DNA of 64,000 nucleotides from Oleiagrimonas sp963747595 (GTDB lineage Bacteria > Pseudomonadota > Gammaproteobacteria > Xanthomonadales > Rhodanobacteraceae): the NCBI GenBank assembly GCA_963747595.1, contig CAVVFO010000001.1, positions 682,001 to 746,000 of the forward strand, read 5' to 3'. Made by a program: the position numbers and the translations under genes. Below the pieces are notes generated by a model. It did not search any database. It worked only from the letters and a program-made list of their open reading frames with translations, and was not told the origin of the DNA. Position 1 is the stretch's first letter. Each line of letters opens with the position of its first letter. This document shows, in pieces, positions 52,705 through 61,450 of this stretch.

Positions 52705-53745
52705 TCAGCTGATGTGCACGCGATCGGACCGTTCGCCGGCGGATACGACCTCGCCGATGACCCGCGCAGGCAGTTCCTGCCGTTCGAGAAAACCGATGAC
52801 CGCGTCGGCGTCCCCGCGCGGCGCGATCACGGTGAAACCGATGCCGCAGTTGAAGGTGCGCCACATGTCCTCGCGCGCCACATTGCCCTCGCGCTGCAGC
52901 CAGTCGAACACGGGCGGAAGCGTCCAGGCACGGCTGTCCAGGCTGATTCCGAGCTTGTCCGGAACCACACGGATGATGTTGTCCAGCAGGCCGCCGCCGG
53001 TGATGTGCGCCATGCCGTGCACCGGTTGCGCCTCGAGCAGCGCCAGCATCGGTTTGACGTAGATCGTGGTGGGCGCCATCAGCGCATCGGCCAGCGACAC
53101 GCCATCGAGGGACAGGTCCAGCGGCGATCCGGCGCGCGCGAGGATGCGCCGGATCAGCGAATAGCCATTGGAATGCGGCCCTGACGAGTCTACGCCGATG
53201 ACGGCATCGCCTGCCTGGATGTGGCTGCCGTCCAGCAGGGCGCTCTTTTCCACGGCGCCGACACTGAATCCGGCCAGATCGTAGTCGCCATGCGCGTACA
53301 TGTCCGGCATCTCCGCGGTTTCGCCGCCGATCAAGGCGCAGCCGGCCAGCTCGCACCCGCGCGCGATGCCCGCAACCACGGTGGCCGCGGTCTCCACATC
53401 CAGCTTGCCGGTGGCGAAGTAGTCCAGGAAGAACAGCGGCTCGGCACCCTGTACCAGGATGTCGTTGACGCACATGGCGACCAGGTCGATGCCGATGGTC
53501 GCGTGCCGGTCCAGCTGCTGCGCCAGCTTCAGCTTGGTGCCGACGCCGTCGGTGCCCGAGACGAGGACCGGTTCGCGGTAACGCCCGGCGATATCGAACA
53601 GCGCGCCGAATCCGCCCAGGCCGCCCATCACTTCCGGACGCATCGTGCGCTTCACGTGTGGCTTGATGCGTTCGATCAGGGCATTGCCGGCATCGATGTC
53701 GACCCCCGCGTCGCGGTAGGTGAGGGCGTCTTTGTCAGCAGTCAT
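52705..53745 (-). CDS. purM: Phosphoribosylformylglycinamidine cyclo-ligase
   Basis: A 346-residue ATP-dependent AIR synthetase. Landmarks are YRDAGVDIDAGNALIERIKP at the N-terminus, SGTDGVGTKLKLA near 63, the ATP/Mg loop VAMCVNDILVQGAEPLFFLD near 88, GGETAEMPDMY near 140 and GPHSNGYSLIR near 190. It leads a purM-purN-DUF3108 gene group on the minus strand and diverges from the DUF2066-perM-hda genes. Confidence 0.97.
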   Translation of the reverse strand: MTADKDALTYRDAGVDIDAGNALIERIKPHVKRTMRPEVMGGLGGFGALFDIAGRYREPVLVSGTDGVGTKLKLAQQLDRHATIGIDLVAMCVNDILVQGAEPLFFLDYFATGKLDVETAATVVAGIARGCELAGCALIGGETAEMPDMYAHGDYDLAGFSVGAVEKSALLDGSHIQAGDAVIGVDSSGPHSNGYSLIRRILARAGSPLDLSLDGVSLADALMAPTTIYVKPMLALLEAQPVHGMAHITGGGLLDNIIRVVPDKLGISLDSRAWTLPPVFDWLQREGNVAREDMWRTFNCGIGFTVIAPRGDADAVIGFLERQELPARVIGEVVSAGERSDRVHIS

Positions 53746-53866
53746 GGCGTTCGGTCAAAGTGAACCAAGCATGCAATGATAGACGTTCAGGCGGGTATTG
53801 GGCAGACTTCGGGGGTGAGTCGGTCCTGCCCGTCCGCGTTTCCCCTGGTCAAAAGCGTGCCCACCC

Positions 53867-54517
53867 ATGCGTTCACGATTGCCCTCGATCCGACTGATAC
53901 TACTGTTGCTGCTGGTTGCGTCGACAGCATCGGTCGCGCAGAACGCGCCAACCCCGCCGTACTCGGCCACTGTGCCGGTGCCGGATACATCCTCTGCCCA
54001 GCGCAACCACGCATTCGAAGTGGCGCTGACCCAGGTGCTGACGCAAACCGCGGGCCACGATCTCAGTCAGCAGCCGGGTTACGGCGAGGCGCTGGGCAAG
54101 GCGTCGAACTATGTGACGCAATACCAGTATCAGAAGGATGCGCAGGACGGCGGCTTTTCTCTTCAGGTCAGCTTCGATCCGTCATCCATCCACTCGCTGG
54201 TGCGACGGCTGGGCTCGGCGCCTGCGCCGACTCCCGCAGCGGGTCAGGCGGCGCCGGATATCGGCGGCAGCGGGACATTGTGGGTGGACGGGATCCACTC
54301 CGCGGACGCCATGGCCCGGCTGCTCGCCGCGCTGCACGATGATGCGCAGGTGGTGTCGGTGCAACTAGCGCAGGCGGGGGGGCATGGAGTGATGCTGCAT
54401 CTGCAGACGCGTGTATCGATGAACACGTTGACGCAGGGTTTGATCTCCCAGGGTGTGCTTGCACCCGATCCCGCGGGGCATCCCGGTGCCGACGCCAGCG
54501 CCCGCTGGACGCGCTGA
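53867..54517 (+). CDS. DUF2066 domain-containing exported protein (short form)
   Basis: A 216-residue protein with signal peptide (LPSIRLILLLLLVASTASVA). The N-terminal DUF2066 part is visible: RNHAFEVALTQVLTQTAGHD near residue 46, then NYVTQYQYQ and VSFDPSSIHSLVRRLG. The C-terminal half is less conserved, and the whole is shorter than the roughly 350-residue members I know, so it may be a naturally reduced version. The family is always found near purM, perM and hda in gammaproteobacteria, and its role is unknown. Confidence 0.8.
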   Translation: MRSRLPSIRLILLLLLVASTASVAQNAPTPPYSATVPVPDTSSAQRNHAFEVALTQVLTQTAGHDLSQQPGYGEALGKASNYVTQYQYQKDAQDGGFSLQVSFDPSSIHSLVRRLGSAPAPTPAAGQAAPDIGGSGTLWVDGIHSADAMARLLAALHDDAQVVSVQLAQAGGHGVMLHLQTRVSMNTLTQGLISQGVLAPDPAGHPGADASARWTR

Positions 54518-54577
54518 GCTGTCGCTGCGGGCGCTGCCTGACGTGCGGCGAAATGTGTCCATGGAATCCTCGTGGCG

Positions 54578-55738
54578 ATGACTGATTCGGACACCTCCAG
54601 ACGCTGGCAGTGGCTGGCAATCATTGTATTTCTGATCTTTGCAATCTGGCTGCTGGCCCCGGTGCTGATGCCGTTCGCCATAGCAGCCATGTTTGCCTAT
54701 CTGGGAGACCCGCTGGCCGACCGTCTGCAGCGCTGGGGATTTGGCCGCACATTGGCAGTCACGGTGGTGTTTACGGTGATGCTGTTGATTGTCGCCGGCG
54801 CACTGCTTCTGCTGCTGCCGCTGCTGCAGCACCAGATCAACAATCTCATCCACAATGTGCCGCACTATCTGGATTGGCTGCGACTCACGGTATTGCCGTG
54901 GCTGCAGGTGCATCTGCGGCTGGACGCAAGAACATTCGACAGCCAGGCCATCACTGCTGCCATCAAGGCGCATATCGGGTCGGTAGGCACCGTGCTTGCA
55001 GCGATGCTGACGCGCCTGTCACGCTCGGGCATGGGCATGGTCGCCTGGATGACCAACCTAGTGCTGGTGCCGGTGGTGACGTTCTATCTGTTGCGCGACT
55101 GGGATGTGATGGTGGAGCGGATTCATCGTCTCGTTCCGCGCTCGGTCGAGCCGACCGTGGTGCGCCTGGCGCGCGACAGCGATCATGTGCTGGGGGCATT
55201 CGTGCGCGGACAGCTGCTGGTGATGCTGGCGTTGGGCATCATCTACGGCGTCGGCTTGACCGCGATCGGCATTTCCGTGGGACCGCTGATCGGCATGCTG
55301 GCCGGCGTGCTCAGTTTCGTGCCGTATCTGGGCTTCATGATCGGACTGATCGCCAGCCTGATTGCGGCATTGGTGCAGTACGGGGACTGGCTGCACATTG
55401 GTCTGGTGCTGCTGGTGTTCGCCATCGGCCAGATGATGGAGGGCTACGTACTGGTGCCGCGGCTGGTCGGCGGCAAGATCGGCCTGCATCCCGTCGCGGT
55501 GATCTTCGCGGTGCTGGCCGGCGGGCATCTGTTCGGCTTTCTCGGCGTGTTGCTGGCACTGCCGGCGGCGGCGGTCATCATGGTGCTGCTGCGCTATGGC
55601 TACGGGCGTTATCGCAATAGCGGCCTGTATATCTCCGGCAGCGAAACAGCGAGCAACGGCAGCCGCGCGGCCGATTCCATGGTGGGGGGGAACAATTCGG
55701 GGGCAGCGGATGAAGATGATCTGCCCCCTGGAGCTTGA
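54578..55738 (+). CDS. perM: AI-2E family transporter (PerM-like permease)
   Basis: A 386-residue inner-membrane protein with about eight helices: an N-terminal block (residues 10-75), a long soluble segment (80-140), and a C-terminal block with LVLVPVVTFYLLRDWDVMVE near 160, GRLIGMLAGVLSFVPYLGFM-like stretch (GPLIGMLAGVLSFVPYLGFM) near 240 and EGYVLVPRLVGGKIGLHPVA near 290. A hydrophilic tail ends it. The family is named for a member suggested to export autoinducer 2, but substrates are mostly unknown. The ATG at 54578 is chosen; a GTG at 54572 is possible. Confidence 0.88.
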   Translation: MTDSDTSRRWQWLAIIVFLIFAIWLLAPVLMPFAIAAMFAYLGDPLADRLQRWGFGRTLAVTVVFTVMLLIVAGALLLLLPLLQHQINNLIHNVPHYLDWLRLTVLPWLQVHLRLDARTFDSQAITAAIKAHIGSVGTVLAAMLTRLSRSGMGMVAWMTNLVLVPVVTFYLLRDWDVMVERIHRLVPRSVEPTVVRLARDSDHVLGAFVRGQLLVMLALGIIYGVGLTAIGISVGPLIGMLAGVLSFVPYLGFMIGLIASLIAALVQYGDWLHIGLVLLVFAIGQMMEGYVLVPRLVGGKIGLHPVAVIFAVLAGGHLFGFLGVLLALPAAAVIMVLLRYGYGRYRNSGLYISGSETASNGSRAADSMVGGNNSGAADEDDLPPGA

Positions 55739-55755
55739 GGTTTTGCAGGATCGAT

Positions 55756-56481
55756 ATGCGTGGAATTGAAATGCATCAGCAATTGCCGCTGACGTTGCGC
55801 TGGCCGCGTCGCCAGCGTTTCCAGCATTTCCATGCGGCCGGCAATACCGTGGCCCTGGCCGCTGCGCGGCATCTGGCATGCGAGGAGGACGCGCCGTGGG
55901 TGCTCCTGGCCGGGCCGGCTGGCAGCGGCAAGACGCATCTTCTGGTGGCCGCCTGCCAGGCTGCGCTCGACGAGGGGCGACGGGTGCAGTACCTGCCGCT
56001 GGCGCGTGTGGGCGACAACGCGACCGATGCGCTGCGTGGCAGCGGTGGGGTGGATCTGCTGGCGCTGGACGATGTGCAGTCCATTGCCGGCAATGCGGCA
56101 GCCGAACACGCGCTGTTCGATGTCTACAACCGCTGTCGTGCCGAGGGCGCGGCGATGTTGCTGGCGGCCAGCGCACCGCCGCGACAACTGGCATTCGATC
56201 TGCCGGACCTGCGTTCAAGGTTGGGGGCGTTGACGGTGGCGCTGCTCAAGCCCCTGGGCGAGGCGGCGCGACGCGACGTGCTGCACGAACACGCCCGGGC
56301 ACGCGGCATGCAGCTGGATGCGACGGTCATGGACTGGCTGTTTGCGCACCACGCGCGTGATCTGGGGGCATTGCACGACCTGCTGGATCGCCTGGACGAG
56401 GCCTCGCTGGCGGCCAAGCGCCGCATCACCGTGCCGTTCCTGCGCACGTTCCTGCATCACCGCACGTCAGAGCGGGAATAG
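55756..56481 (+). CDS. hda: DnaA regulatory inactivator Hda
   Basis: A 241-residue AAA+ protein that, with the DNA sliding clamp, makes DnaA hydrolyse its ATP after initiation. The N-terminal clamp-binding motif is QQLPLTLRW near residue 8, followed by the P-loop LAGPAGSGKTHLLVAA near 55, Walker B LLALDDVQ near 98, and the DnaA-like sensor and arginine regions. AGGA lies 5 nt before the ATG at 55756; an ATG at 55771 is possible. It is 17 bp downstream of perM. Confidence 0.92.
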   Translation: MRGIEMHQQLPLTLRWPRRQRFQHFHAAGNTVALAAARHLACEEDAPWVLLAGPAGSGKTHLLVAACQAALDEGRRVQYLPLARVGDNATDALRGSGGVDLLALDDVQSIAGNAAAEHALFDVYNRCRAEGAAMLLAASAPPRQLAFDLPDLRSRLGALTVALLKPLGEAARRDVLHEHARARGMQLDATVMDWLFAHHARDLGALHDLLDRLDEASLAAKRRITVPFLRTFLHHRTSERE

Positions 56482-56484
56482 GCG

Positions 56485-56528
56485 CGTGGGGCGGATCCGT
56501 CGCGTTGCTCCTTGATCCGCCCTACGCG
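56485..56528. repeat. Interspersed palindromic repeat, copy 10 (short form)
   Basis: A collapsed copy between the convergent hda and suhB genes: GGGGCGGATCCGTCGCG, then TTGCTCCTTGATCCGCCC. The outer and inner blocks have fused into one 38-bp near-palindrome. Confidence 0.75.
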
Positions 56529-56552
56529 CTACTTTTCCCCAGTCCCGGGAAT

Positions 56553-57362
56553 TCAGCCCCGCAGCAGTTCTGGCGGCAGCGTGGCGCCTGCCACCTTGAC
56601 CATCGCCGGTGTCACCAGATGATTGCCGGCCATCAGGTGGCCGCTTTCGGGCAGGCCGTCACGGCCGGAGAAATCGCAGTAGTCGCCGCCGGCTTCGCGC
56701 ACCAGCAGACAGCCGGCAGCCATGTCCCAGGGTTTCAGGCCGGGCTCGAAAAACCCGTCGTAGCGCGCACAGGCCACATAGGCCAGATCCAGCGCCGCCG
56801 AACCGGAGCGGCGGATGTCTTCGGCTTCACTGTCCGCCAGCAGGGCACGGGTGAAGTTCAGCTGGGCCTCCAGATGCTTGCGCTGGCGGAACGGAAAGCC
56901 CGTTGCCAGCATGGCGCCCTTCAGATCCTCGCGGCGGCCGACGCGGATGCGGCGGTCGTTGAGGAAGGCGCCGTCGCCCTTGCTGGCGGTGAACAGCTCG
57001 TCGCGCAGCGGATCATAGATCACGCCATAGACCGGTTCGCCACGCTCCAGCAGGGCGATGGACACGCAGAAATGCGGGATGCCGCGCAGATAGTTGTGCG
57101 TGCCATCCAGCGGATCGATGACCCAGCACAGCGGGCCCGAACCGGTCTGTCCCGATTCCTCGGCGAGGATGGCGTGGCGCGGATAAGCGCGCTTGAGTTC
57201 GCGCACGATCTCCGCCTCCGCCATGCGGTCCACGTCGGAGGCGAAATCCATGCGTTGCTTCTCGACCACGTGCACGCTGTCGATGCGGTTCATGTAGCGC
57301 AGGATGATGCTGCCTGCAGCACGCGCGGCGCGCACCGCGACATTGATGGCGGGTCTGGACAT
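56553..57362 (-). CDS. suhB: Inositol-1-monophosphatase family protein SuhB
   Basis: A 269-residue Mg2+-dependent, Li+-sensitive phosphatase; in E. coli SuhB also takes part in rRNA antitermination. Metal motifs are in order: AILAEESGQTG near residue 65, CWVIDPLDGTHNYLRGIPHF near 82, and the late GLKPWDMAAGCLLVREAGGD near 208. The ATG at 57362 gives the standard N-terminus MSRPAINVAVRAARAAGSII. It diverges from trmJ, the same arrangement as in E. coli. Confidence 0.95.
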   Translation of the reverse strand: MSRPAINVAVRAARAAGSIILRYMNRIDSVHVVEKQRMDFASDVDRMAEAEIVRELKRAYPRHAILAEESGQTGSGPLCWVIDPLDGTHNYLRGIPHFCVSIALLERGEPVYGVIYDPLRDELFTASKGDGAFLNDRRIRVGRREDLKGAMLATGFPFRQRKHLEAQLNFTRALLADSEAEDIRRSGSAALDLAYVACARYDGFFEPGLKPWDMAAGCLLVREAGGDYCDFSGRDGLPESGHLMAGNHLVTPAMVKVAGATLPPELLRG

Positions 57363-57491
57363 GGTCTTTGGGCGGTTTAAAGAACGGGTGTGGCGCATTC
57401 CTCGCGCCAGCGCGAAAGCATAGCAGAGCACCGGCGCAGCGCCCAGAAAAGAACGTAATCGTGTGCCAGCGGTTAGACTCAGCGGCTGGCA

Positions 57492-58277
57492 ATGACGATG
57501 ACTGACATGACGGTTCGCGATTCTTCCGCAGGCGTTCGCTTCGTTCTGGTGCGCACATCCCATCCCGGCAATATCGGCGGCGCCGCGCGGGCGATGCGCA
57601 CCATGGGTTTGAGGGAGCTGGCATTGGTGACACCGCAGCGGTTTCCCGATCCGGAGGCCGATGCATTGGCCGTGGGCGCGCGCGACATGCTCGAGGTGGC
57701 CCAGGTACATGAAGCGTTGCCGGATGCCTTGCACGGCTGCCATCTCGTCATGGGGCTGAGTGCGCGCCGGCGCGGTGTGACATTGCCCGAATACACGCCG
57801 CGCGACGCGGCGGCGCAGGTGCGTCAGGCGCAGGCCCAGGGCCAGCGCGTGGCGCTGCTGTTCGGCAACGAGAGCAGCGGCCTTGCCAATGAGGAGCTGG
57901 CGCATTGTCACGCCATGGTGCGCATTCCCAGTGTGGAGGATTTCAGCTCGCTGAATCTGGCGCAGGCGGTACAGGTGATGGCCTACGAGTTGCGCATGGC
58001 GTCGCTGGATGCCGTGGAACTGTCGCCTCCGGGGCCGCGCGAGCTGCCTGCCGATGCCGCGCAGATGGAGCAGTTCTTCACGCATCTGGAGCAGACCCTG
58101 GAGGATATCGATTTCCACAAGGGACGCGCCGCGCACACCATTCTTCTGCGGCTGCGCAAACTGTTTCTGCGCGCCCGGCCGGAACAGCGCGAGCTGCGCA
58201 TCCTGCATGGCATCCTGGCCGATGCCCAGCGGGTGGGGCGCATCGCTGCTGATCCGTCGTGCGATCGAGACCCGTAG
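57492..58277 (+). CDS. trmJ: tRNA (cytidine/uridine-2'-O-)-methyltransferase TrmJ
   Basis: A 261-residue SPOUT (trefoil-knot) methyltransferase that modifies nucleotide 32 of several tRNAs. The N-terminal VRFVLVRTSHPGNIGGAARA is near residue 15, and the knot region shows ALLFGNESSGLANEELAHCH near 115 and IPSVEDFSSLNLAQAVQVMA near 145. The C-terminal extension of about 80 residues is typical of TrmJ. Two ATG codons (57492, 57498) fit; the first is used here. A TAGACT hexamer 12 nt upstream may be the -10. Confidence 0.94.
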   Translation: MTMTDMTVRDSSAGVRFVLVRTSHPGNIGGAARAMRTMGLRELALVTPQRFPDPEADALAVGARDMLEVAQVHEALPDALHGCHLVMGLSARRRGVTLPEYTPRDAAAQVRQAQAQGQRVALLFGNESSGLANEELAHCHAMVRIPSVEDFSSLNLAQAVQVMAYELRMASLDAVELSPPGPRELPADAAQMEQFFTHLEQTLEDIDFHKGRAAHTILLRLRKLFLRARPEQRELRILHGILADAQRVGRIAADPSCDRDP

Positions 58278-58383
58278 CGCGGATCAAGGAGCAACGCGAC
58301 GGATCCGCCTGCTTGCGAAAAAAAGTAGGACGGTCCCCGCAAGCAGGCGGCTCCGTCGCTGACGCTCCTTGAGCCGCCCCTCG
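58273..58383. repeat. Interspersed palindromic repeat, copy 11
   Basis: Between the convergent trmJ and CorC-like genes: GTAGCGCGGATCAAGGAGC, GACGGATCCGCCTGCTTGC, then GCAAGCAGGCGGCTCCGTCG and CGCTCCTTGAGCCGCC. The left end overlaps the last codons of trmJ. Confidence 0.85.
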
Positions 58384-58399
58384 CGACGCTGGCGTTTCG

Positions 58400-59740
58400 T
58401 CAATCCGGCGCGCGCTGGATTTCGTCGTCGTTGGCGTCGTCGGGAGGCGTGACCAGCACCTTGTCGATGCGGGCGCCATCCAGATCCACGATCTCGAAAC
58501 GCACGCCTCGCCATTCGAAGGTTTCGCTCTCGCCGGGGATGCGGCCGAACGCGGTCATCATCATGCCGCCCACGGTGTGGAACTCGTGCTCGTCCTCGTT
58601 GGGCAGGTGATCGAGGCCCAGCAATTCGCGCAGGTCGTCGGTGCTGACGCCGCCGTCCACGAGCCAGCTGCCGTCGGCGCGGCGCACGATGGGGGACTGG
58701 GGCCCCTGGTTTTCGTTTCTGGCCATCTCGCCCACGCTCTTGCCGACCACGCTGGCCAGCAGGTCGTTGATGGTGACCATGCCCATGATGTCGCCGTACT
58801 CGTTCACTACCAATGCGATCGGTGAATCGGATTCGCGAAACTCCTCCAGCAGGTCCAGCGCGCGCACGGTTTCCGGCACGAACAGCGGCTTGGTCAAGTG
58901 CTGGAACAGGTCGCGGTCGCCGCGCACAATTGCGCCCAGCAGGCGCTTGATCTCGATGACGCCGATGACGTCGCCCTCGTCGTTGCGGTACACCGGATAG
59001 CGCGAGTAGGGAGTATTTTCCAGAATCTCCAGATTGTGCTGGCGCGAAGCGGCGGCATCCAGCCAGACAATGCGCGTGCGCGGCGTCATCACGCTGTCCA
59101 CATCGCGGTCGCCCAGGCGCAGCACGCGGCTGACCATGTTGCGTTCGTCGGCGTCCAGTACCCCCTGTTCGGCGCCCTCGGCCACCAGCAGGCGGATTTC
59201 CTCTTCGGTGACCGCTTCACGATGGGCCTTGTCCAGGTGCAGCACCTTCAGGATTCCGGTACCAGCCAGGTTGAGGATCCACACGAACGGCGCCACGATC
59301 TTGGACAGCACCAGCATGGGTACCGCGATCTGCGTGGCGAGGCGTTCCGGGGCCACCAGGGCGATGCGCTTGGGCACCAGTTCGCCGATCACGATCTGGA
59401 TCGAGGTGGCGACGATGAAGCCGACCACCCAGCCGATGGTCGTGGCGTGCAGGGCCAGCCACGACAGGTCCAGTTGCTCCAGTGCGCCGGCCAGCCGCTC
59501 GCCGATCGAGCCGCCGGTGACGGCACCGGTGCCCAGCATCAGCGCGGTGATCCCCACCTGCACCGTGGACAGGAAACGTTCCGGCGCGCTTGCCAGGGCG
59601 ACCGCCACGCGGGCCCGGGCGCTGCGTTGCGCCATGTGTTTCAGGCGGCTCTTGCGCGAGGCCACGATGGCCATCTCCGACAGCGCAAAGAAGCCGTTGA
59701 TCAGCGCCAGGAGGACGATCACTCCGAGTTGGATCAGCAT
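58400..59740 (-). CDS. Hemolysin-family / CorC-like membrane protein (DUF21 - CBS - CorC_HlyC)
   Basis: A 446-residue protein. An N-terminal DUF21 membrane domain (residues 1-190) has helices at the start (IQLGVIVLLALINGFFALSE) and GELVPKRIALVAPER near 115, then two CBS domains (MTPRTRIVWLDAA near 222, PIALVVNEYGDIMGMVTIND near 315) and a C-terminal CorC_HlyC domain (WLVDGGVSTDDLRELL, FHTVGGMMMTAFGRIP, FEIVDLDGARIDKVLV). Such proteins are probably Mg2+/Co2+ transporters or regulators; the name hemolysin is historical. The start at 59740 removes a non-conserved extension. Confidence 0.9.
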   Translation of the reverse strand: MLIQLGVIVLLALINGFFALSEMAIVASRKSRLKHMAQRSARARVAVALASAPERFLSTVQVGITALMLGTGAVTGGSIGERLAGALEQLDLSWLALHATTIGWVVGFIVATSIQIVIGELVPKRIALVAPERLATQIAVPMLVLSKIVAPFVWILNLAGTGILKVLHLDKAHREAVTEEEIRLLVAEGAEQGVLDADERNMVSRVLRLGDRDVDSVMTPRTRIVWLDAAASRQHNLEILENTPYSRYPVYRNDEGDVIGVIEIKRLLGAIVRGDRDLFQHLTKPLFVPETVRALDLLEEFRESDSPIALVVNEYGDIMGMVTINDLLASVVGKSVGEMARNENQGPQSPIVRRADGSWLVDGGVSTDDLRELLGLDHLPNEDEHEFHTVGGMMMTAFGRIPGESETFEWRGVRFEIVDLDGARIDKVLVTPPDDANDDEIQRAPD

Positions 59741-59789
59741 GTGCGGAAGATCACTGCGGTTGGCGTGGCCGGTGTGTGGTCGATCCGGA

Positions 59790-60485
59790 TCATGTGGTGG
59801 GTGGGTACACCTTGAGTTCGTTGATGCGGCCACGGTTGCCGCGGGTTGCCAGGTGCAGGGCGGAGGCGGCCAGTTCATCCGCGTCGATCCACGTGGCCGG
59901 ATCGGCATCCGCCATCGCCTTGCGGTTGGCCGGCGTGTCCACGGCGCCCATGGGGTGCATCACGGCGGTGCTGATTCCTTTTGGCGCGAGCTCCGCCTGC
60001 ACGCTCTTCATCCAGGCCGTCAGCGCCCCCTTGGCGGCGGCGTACGCTCCTACCGATGCGCCGCCATCCATGGCCGCCGCGGCGCCTATGGCCAACACGA
60101 AACCGTAGCCTTGACGCAACATGGCCGGCAGCGCCGCGCGCGTGGCATTGAAGGCAGTGCGGAAGTTGATGTCCAGCTGCGCTTCGAGCTGCACGGGCGA
60201 GGTGTCCGTGGCAGAACTCATGTCGAATCCGCCGGCGATATTGAGCAGCGCATCCAGTCGGCCCAGATGACTGACCGCCTCGCGGATGGCGCGTTGCGCG
60301 GCATCGTCGCTGACCAGATTGGCCTGCACCACCGAGTGCTTGCCGTATTCCTCGCGCAGGCGCCCGCTTTCGGCGTCATTGAAGGCGACCAGCGCTAGCT
60401 TCCAGCCGGCATCGTCGAACGCCTTGATGACATGGCCGCCGATGGCGCCGCCGGCGCCGGTGATGATCGCGGTATGTTGCGCCAT
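59790..60485 (-). CDS. Short-chain dehydrogenase, dihydropteridine-reductase-like
   Basis: A 231-residue SDR. The cofactor motif is ITGAGGAIGGHVIKAF near residue 9, and the NxAG motif is NIAGG near 82. The catalytic Tyr and Lys are in GAYAAAKGAL near 150. The usual Ser, 13 residues before the Tyr, is Ala (in AIGAAAAMDG), a pattern known from dihydropteridine-reductase-type SDRs. So the enzyme may reduce a quinoid dihydropterin, or it may have lost classical activity. AAGGAG lies about 8 nt before the ATG. An inverted-repeat element lies upstream. Confidence 0.82.
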   Translation of the reverse strand: MAQHTAIITGAGGAIGGHVIKAFDDAGWKLALVAFNDAESGRLREEYGKHSVVQANLVSDDAAQRAIREAVSHLGRLDALLNIAGGFDMSSATDTSPVQLEAQLDINFRTAFNATRAALPAMLRQGYGFVLAIGAAAAMDGGASVGAYAAAKGALTAWMKSVQAELAPKGISTAVMHPMGAVDTPANRKAMADADPATWIDADELAASALHLATRGNRGRINELKVYPPTT

Positions 60486-60533
60486 GGGTGTGTCTCCTTG
60501 AGAAAGATGGTGTGGATCTGGTTCTCTAGGGAA

Positions 60534-60810
60534 CCTCTGATTGAATCCTGTGCAGGCAGCATCCTATCCGGAACGCGCCCTGCGTGTTGGCCGTGGCGCG
60601 GCGCAGGCTGGCTGCCTTCGCAAGTCGCGGACAGCGCGCAGGCGCGTGCCGGACAGGGCCTCTTCTTGCAATCCATCGGTTGAGGTCGGTCTGTCTGCGC
60701 CCAGGGCACCCATCCGCCGGCTTGACGGGCAACCAGCCTGCCGGCGCCGACGTACCGGCACCCTGTGCGCAGACAGATCCGGTGATGCCTGTACAGGATT
60801 CAATCAGAGG
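60534..60810. repeat. 277-bp inverted-repeat element with CTCTGATTGAATC ends
   Basis: The 25-bp ends (60534-60558 and 60786-60810, starting CCTCTGATTGAATCCTG) are inverted with one mismatch. Inside, 60689-60709 and 60758-60778 form a second inverted pair (TCTGTCTGCGC...CAGGG), so the element is nested. Frames are open on both strands because of this symmetry, but none has a ribosome site or known product. It fills the gap between the SDR and the hypothetical gene at 60822. Confidence 0.85.
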
Positions 60811-60821
60811 TCCCTTGGCAT

Positions 60822-61232
60822 TCAGAACGCGTCGCTGTCATTGGAAAGGGCATGTTCCAGCTGATCGCCGAGCGTGCTCAATTCGTCCACGAGACGATCC
60901 AGTTCCGTGCAGGTCAGCCGATCGTATGGGCAGTTTTCACACAGATGCAGATAGGGCGAACCATCCAGGTCGCTGACTGCCAGGTAGCCAGTGCGTTGCT
61001 CCCAGTTGAAGCGCAGGCAGCGCTGCGGATCCACCCCCGTGAGCGGACCCACCGGCGTGGAGACGCGCAGGAACTTGCGCCCCTCCTCGCCCTCCAGTTC
61101 GGCAAGATAGATGCCCTGGCGGCGCTCCTCGGGAAGGTCCACATCAAAGCTGATCAGGTAGGGATCGTTGTGCTGCAGCGTGTAGGTGCCGCTGACCTGG
61201 GAACGGATGGATTCAAAATGCTGCAGTTGCAT
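60822..61232 (-). CDS. Hypothetical soluble protein, 136 residues
   Basis: A 136-residue acidic protein with no signal peptide. The sequence looks like an alpha-beta fold (SGTYTLQHNDPYLISFDVDL, GRKFLRVSTPVGPLTG, RTGYLAVSDLDGSPYLHLCE) with a C-terminal helix. Cys residues occur in RCLRF, LCENCPYDRLTC. The shape loosely recalls small secretion-chaperone-like or YbjN-like proteins, but I would not assign it. The start at 61232 is the only well-placed ATG. Its stop lies 11 bp from an inverted-repeat element. Confidence 0.65.
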   Translation of the reverse strand: MQLQHFESIRSQVSGTYTLQHNDPYLISFDVDLPEERRQGIYLAELEGEEGRKFLRVSTPVGPLTGVDPQRCLRFNWEQRTGYLAVSDLDGSPYLHLCENCPYDRLTCTELDRLVDELSTLGDQLEHALSNDSDAF

Positions 61233-61450
61233 GGGGGCGCGCTCCGGAATGCACTGGCGGACGGGGACGAGGATGTCGGCGATTGATGCGCTGCCAGCAT
61301 GGTACCGTGCGCGCGTCGCGGCATCTAAGGGCTCTATGAACAAGTCTACACAGGCGGCATCCTGCGCAGAAAGCGTCGTGCATGTCGGACGGGGCCGCGC
61401 GCAGGCGGGTGACCGGTGCGTGGACAGGTTCGAAGTGGCCTGATGGCAGC

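Noticed and set aside
60526..60864. Small genes inside the 277-bp inverted-repeat element
   Set aside because: Frames on both strands mirror each other because of the inverted repeats and have no ribosome sites or known motifs.
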